64,000 bases of DNA. Origin: Tranzscheliella williamsii. Its lineage: Eukaryota; Basidiomycota; Ustilaginomycetes; Ustilaginales; Ustilaginaceae. Below are positions 60,618 through 64,000 of the stretch, piece after piece (position 1 is the stretch's first letter; every line of letters starts with the position of its first letter). A program made the translations under genes and the position numbers. A model generated the notes under the pieces. It saw nothing but the letters and a program-made list of their open reading frames with translations. It did no database searches and was not told the DNA's origin. Location: contig JALBYF010000073.1 of NCBI GenBank assembly GCA_023212725.1, positions 22,568 to 86,567 on the forward strand, given 5' to 3'.

Positions 60618-63383
60618 TCAGAGCAGCAAGTCGAGGTCGTCGGGCGTGAAGGCCTGCAAGAAGTCGGGTGTGGGGCCGTCGGCGGGCTGGTCCTTCCTGA
60701 CGGCGTGGGACGGGGAGGCGATCTCCTGAAACGACTTGGCGAGCACCTCGGCCTTGTTGAGGACGGTGTCGGCGTGGAACTCGCCGGTGAGCGAGTTGAA
60801 GTACTGGAGGATCTCGTCGAAATTCTCCAGATACCGAATCACGTAGTCGCGGTGCAGCTCGAGCAGCGCCAGCGCGCAGAAAAGGTGGAACGACCTGCTG
60901 AGGCCCCACGCTCTACCTGTCGGTGTCAATGCTGCTGTCGCCGGCCCAGGTGGCATTGTGGCTGTGACGTCAGATAGGCGCTCTTGCGTCTCTTTTGGCC
61001 GATCGCGACAAGGCGGCTCAGCCGCCCAGCAGCACTCCCAGATGGCCAGCGTCTCGTCGAAGCGGAACTCGCGCTTAAACCGAACAAGCAGCCAGCGGAA
61101 GCAGAAAAATAGGTTCAGCGAGTCGGTGCGCTCAAGGTGTTTGTAAAGCGCCGGATCCATGGTGGCAATGAGCTTCTGCAGCAAAAGCAGCTGCGTCTTC
61201 ATCCCCGATTGATCGCGGTAAAAGTTGGACTTGGTGCGCTCCATCAAGCCGACAAAGCACCAGAACGTCTTGACCTCATCGCCGTCACAGATGAGGTACA
61301 GCGGCGAACAGAGGTCTGACATGCCCTGAACATAGCCAGCCAAGAGACCTTCTTCGGTTCTGCCGTCTTGCTCGGCAGTCCTGCGCGATTGCTCGGCTTC
61401 CCAAAACCCATAGTTGAGCAGGATCTCGCCCAGCTTGGAGGTATGAGGATTCTCGTCTTCTCCAAGCTCGGCATCCGAGGCGAGGTCTTTCGCTCGCGCA
61501 AACATGGGCTGATTACGGTCGGTTCGAAGGCAATCGACGCGTACGCGGTGCTGCTGTTCGCGTACAGCTTCGCTCTGTAGCAAATCCTCGTCTGTCTGCC
61601 ATGTCGCCTTGCATGCATAGTACTCTTCTTCGCGTTGACGCCATAGAGCTGCCCGCTCTTCCAAACTCGTCTCAAAAGGAACGACATCGAGCAGGTAGGG
61701 CCAAGCAACGGAGCGTGCTGCGTCCGTAAGTCCATTGACAAAGACGCGCTGCCGGATCTCGCTGCTCGAATGGAGAGGGCGGCCGCTCTCGGAATCGAAG
61801 AGGGACTGCCATTCTTGAAGATCCATAGCTGCCCCGAGCGCCACCTGTGCATCTGTCTTGTTCATCGAGGCAAACTCAGACATCCGCGCCTCGCGCTCCG
61901 AAACCGGCCGGGGCAGATCGTAGATCTTTTCCAAAACTTCAAAGGCGCCCAACTCGCTCCCCTCTTCAGGTGCCTGATGGCCCTGGCTGGTGGATGAGGC
62001 ATTCGCACCGGTGACGGCAATACCTAGGCGCTCTTCTTTGCGCCGATTGCGTTCGCCCTCTTCGGCCACCAACCGAGCCCAGTTGGCCAGATAGACTCTG
62101 GCGCTGTCATAATATTCGCCGGTACCACTCTTGTTGGCAATGCTCGACGTTCGCCACTCCCATTCGCCTTCATTGGGACCTAACGGGATTGGGCCAGCCT
62201 GAGCGAAGGACTGCACGGGCCGAGGAAGATGGGGAACGTAAGGTTTGGCCATCGGGTGGGACAGGACAGCATGGGAGGCATGTCGAGCTTGCTGAGTGAA
62301 ATTGGCGAAGGAAGAGAGCACCGACATGCGTGCGGTCTTGGCCCATACGGTCAAGTTATCCATGGCTAGGTCGTTATTCGGGTAGCGCTGGCTAGCGCTG
62401 CTGCTGCCAGGTAGAGACTGCAGCAATGGACTCATGCTGAAGGGGTCTTGGGCCATATCGTGAGTCCATGCCGAGGAGGCGCCAGAAGCGGTTAGGCCGG
62501 CTGGACTACCAGAAGCGTGCTTGCGGGGTAGATCTATGGCGTCGTCGTCGAAGATGGGAGTATTGTGAATCTCGAGATCGGCGCGAGAAGGATTGATTAG
62601 AAAGAGGGAGGGCTGAAGCACACTGCGATGTACGTTGGCATATTTGCGAAGCTGGTGGAGCAGTTCATCGCCGCCCCAGGTCGGAGAGTAAGGGGGAGAA
62701 CGCTGAGCAAGACGACTGGAGGCGGAAGAGCTGGTGCTAGCGGTTAGCCTGGAGTCATAGCTGCTTGCGAGAGGAACACTGGCGGGTGTGTTCTGAGCTC
62801 TGTGCATAGAAAGGATGGTGCTTTTGCTCTCGTCATCGTGAAAGTGGAGCGTAGGTAGCGCTATGCCGCCGATCTGACTGATGGTCACGGTGCCGTACCA
62901 AGAGCTGATGGTGGGGGTCTTTGTGGAGAGACTGTAAATGCTAGAGATGGGCAGAGAGAAGGCGTAGGTAGAAGAGGCGGGCGGCTCTGCGATCAGCTCG
63001 GACTCGGAACCGTCATCATCTTCGACAGCGTCGAGACTGGTGCGCGGCTCGGCTGAGGGATCGTCGTCTGCCTTGGATGCGGTGGTGTATTCAATCCGGA
63101 CAAACTTTTCGAGTTCTTGCCGCTGTTCCACGAGACTTTCGGGAAGAAACGAAAGCAAGATGAAAGCGCCAGGCTTGGCAGCGCCTTGTCGTACCAGGGC
63201 GAGATATCCCGGCACATTATGTTTGGCGTACGGAGAAGGATGAACATAGACTTTGGACTTCGACCACAGTAGAGTATGGGATGTGTGGGAGCTAGCTTCG
63301 CCGTCGGGCCTGGGCGTGTGGGACGGTGTTGGATCGGCTGCGGTGGGAGGTGACGCAGCCGGATTCTGAGCGTCTATTTGCAT
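60618..63383 (-). CDS. TBC-domain Rab GTPase-activating protein, GYP7/TBC1D15-like
   Basis: 921 codons from the ATG at 63383 (MQIDAQNPAAS); an in-frame ATG at 63425 is possible. The N-terminal Rab-binding region of GYP7 type begins near 35 (KVYVHPSPYAKHNVPGYLAL). A split TBC domain spans ~570-860: WPYLLDVVPFETSLEERAAL, the arginine finger in VRVDCLRTDRNQ near 619, the glutamine finger in GYVQGMSDLCSPLYLI near 684, then FCFRWLLVRFKREFRFDETL and a Leu-rich end, LELHRDYVIRYLENFDEIL. Both catalytic fingers are present, so it should be active. Yeast Gyp7 acts on Ypt7/Rab7 at the vacuole; the Rab target here is inferred. A ~30-residue insert interrupts the domain near 800. Confidence 0.93.
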   Translation of the reverse strand: MQIDAQNPAASPPTAADPTPSHTPRPDGEASSHTSHTLLWSKSKVYVHPSPYAKHNVPGYLALVRQGAAKPGAFILLSFLPESLVEQRQELEKFVRIEYTTASKADDDPSAEPRTSLDAVEDDDGSESELIAEPPASSTYAFSLPISSIYSLSTKTPTISSWYGTVTISQIGGIALPTLHFHDDESKSTILSMHRAQNTPASVPLASSYDSRLTASTSSSASSRLAQRSPPYSPTWGGDELLHQLRKYANVHRSVLQPSLFLINPSRADLEIHNTPIFDDDAIDLPRKHASGSPAGLTASGASSAWTHDMAQDPFSMSPLLQSLPGSSSASQRYPNNDLAMDNLTVWAKTARMSVLSSFANFTQQARHASHAVLSHPMAKPYVPHLPRPVQSFAQAGPIPLGPNEGEWEWRTSSIANKSGTGEYYDSARVYLANWARLVAEEGERNRRKEERLGIAVTGANASSTSQGHQAPEEGSELGAFEVLEKIYDLPRPVSEREARMSEFASMNKTDAQVALGAAMDLQEWQSLFDSESGRPLHSSSEIRQRVFVNGLTDAARSVAWPYLLDVVPFETSLEERAALWRQREEEYYACKATWQTDEDLLQSEAVREQQHRVRVDCLRTDRNQPMFARAKDLASDAELGEDENPHTSKLGEILLNYGFWEAEQSRRTAEQDGRTEEGLLAGYVQGMSDLCSPLYLICDGDEVKTFWCFVGLMERTKSNFYRDQSGMKTQLLLLQKLIATMDPALYKHLERTDSLNLFFCFRWLLVRFKREFRFDETLAIWECCWAAEPPCRDRPKETQERLSDVTATMPPGPATAALTPTGRAWGLSRSFHLFCALALLELHRDYVIRYLENFDEILQYFNSLTGEFHADTVLNKAEVLAKSFQEIASPSHAVRKDQPADGPTPDFLQAFTPDDLDLLL

Positions 63384-64000
63384 GATTACCAAGACGGCTG
63401 AACGGGCCAGATGGAGAGAGGCCAATCTACTCAGCTGGATGACCTCACAGTGGTCGCCATTGATCTCATGAGGGTTGCCACGCGGATCAATGCCCTGTCG
63501 TGGGTAGCCGTGACTCGTTCGAACGGCCGATGCTCGCTAGCTATACTCTGGGTAGGAGATGCTGGATGTGAGTGTCAAATCAAGTGCTTTCTGATCTACG
63601 ATGATGGCTTTGCGCGGGATGGGGAGAGCGAAGTCGCGCAGCTTGCTTGCTTATGAGTAGGTTAAGGCTCTGTAGGGGCGCTTCGCCTCGATTCACTTCA
63701 CGATTCTACTTATCTCAAAGTCGCATCGCAATCGGGAAGCTGCTGAATCTAAGCTTCTCTCCACAACCGCAATCTCGCAGCTAGATTTGTCTAATTGATC
63801 AGAGAACGACTCAGCCAGATAAGAACACTGCCATACTCGTTACTAGACAAGGCACGAGTCGTGTCAAAAGATACGCGAATGGAACACGAGGAAGTACGAC
63901 CTAACATGTGAAGACCCGTGATTCAGGGCGATGATATATGGACCACACTTTTCCCTAGATGAACCACAATCTCCCGATGCGAAACTAAGAAAGAACCGGC
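63384..64000. other. Upstream region of the Rab GAP gene to the window edge
   Basis: 617 bp that should include its promoter. A CCTAACAT word at 63901 resembles the octamer found upstream of other minus-strand genes but differs at the first bases. No gene recognised. Confidence 0.45.

Noticed and set aside
59980..60909. Minus-strand 309-codon frame overlapping the end of the Rab GAP gene
   Set aside because: Out-of-frame shadow of the TBC gene extended into GC-rich 3' DNA; no domain.
1..64000. tRNA, 5S rRNA and spliceosomal snRNA genes
   Set aside because: I looked for B-box words (GGTTCGA) and other hallmark sequences on both strands; each hit lies inside a gene or lacks an A box and stem.
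1..64000. CRISPR array, prophage, biosynthetic cluster or toxin system
   Set aside because: No regularly spaced repeats, integrases, large synthases or secretion-type modules; contents are eukaryotic core genes.

Overview
The window is nuclear DNA of a basidiomycete fungus, most likely a smut relative (Ustilaginomycotina). The reasons are long, mostly intron-less genes with occasional short GT-AG introns (about 50-230 bp), a high GC third position, gene families such as a white-collar-2 GATA/PAS factor, a copper-fist factor, fungal MIC19 and VPS29 with a charged insert, and a basidiomycete-like insert in ArgJ. The species assignment is inference; no rRNA or other marker gene is present.

Layout. 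1-851: a hairpin repeat (184-407) upstream of a class I/II aminotransferase (+). 2.4-9.2 kb: proteasome lid RPN6, an ARA2-type aldo/keto reductase and a CNNM/MAM3-like CBS membrane protein, all on the minus strand. 10.7-14.8 kb: a three-exon 98-residue protein of unknown role (-), ARL1 (-), SmE (+), VPS29 (-). 15.9-22.7 kb: SET1 (+) converging on CLF1 (-). 22.7-25.0 kb is gene-poor. 25.0-33.4 kb: CUF1-like factor (+), RED/IK splicing protein (-), pyridoxal kinase (+), MIC19 (-), CENP-N/CHL4 (+). 34.3-39.7 kb: thioredoxin-like membrane protein (+), a terminal-inverted-repeat element, ArgJ (+), SCOT (-). 40.7-46.1 kb: unknown multi-pass membrane protein (-), aprataxin/HNT3 (+), eIF1 (-). 47.2-49.8 kb: WC-2 (-). 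49.8-52.8 kb is gene-poor. 52.8-63.4 kb: UBXD8/FAF2-like (-), PWP2 (+), NAD(P)HX epimerase (+), GYP7-like Rab GAP (-).

This is core eukaryotic gene content, not a cluster: neighbours do not share a pathway, apart from a loose splicing group (SmE, CLF1, RED) and a trafficking group (ARL1, VPS29, GYP7-like). Convergent pairs are tightly packed: stop codons lie 97 bp apart for aminotransferase/RPN6, 151 bp for SET1/CLF1 and 157 bp for ArgJ/SCOT.

No secondary-metabolite, virulence, viral or CRISPR-like system was found. The best leads are a strand-specific 8-mer (TGTTAGAT) 268-323 bp upstream of four minus-strand start codons, two inverted-repeat elements, an aprataxin whose zinc-finger cysteines are replaced, a thioredoxin-fold membrane protein without its CxxC, and two conserved-looking proteins I cannot place. 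I read by eye with no alignments; exon junctions were worked out from GT-AG sites, frame continuity and recalled family sequences.
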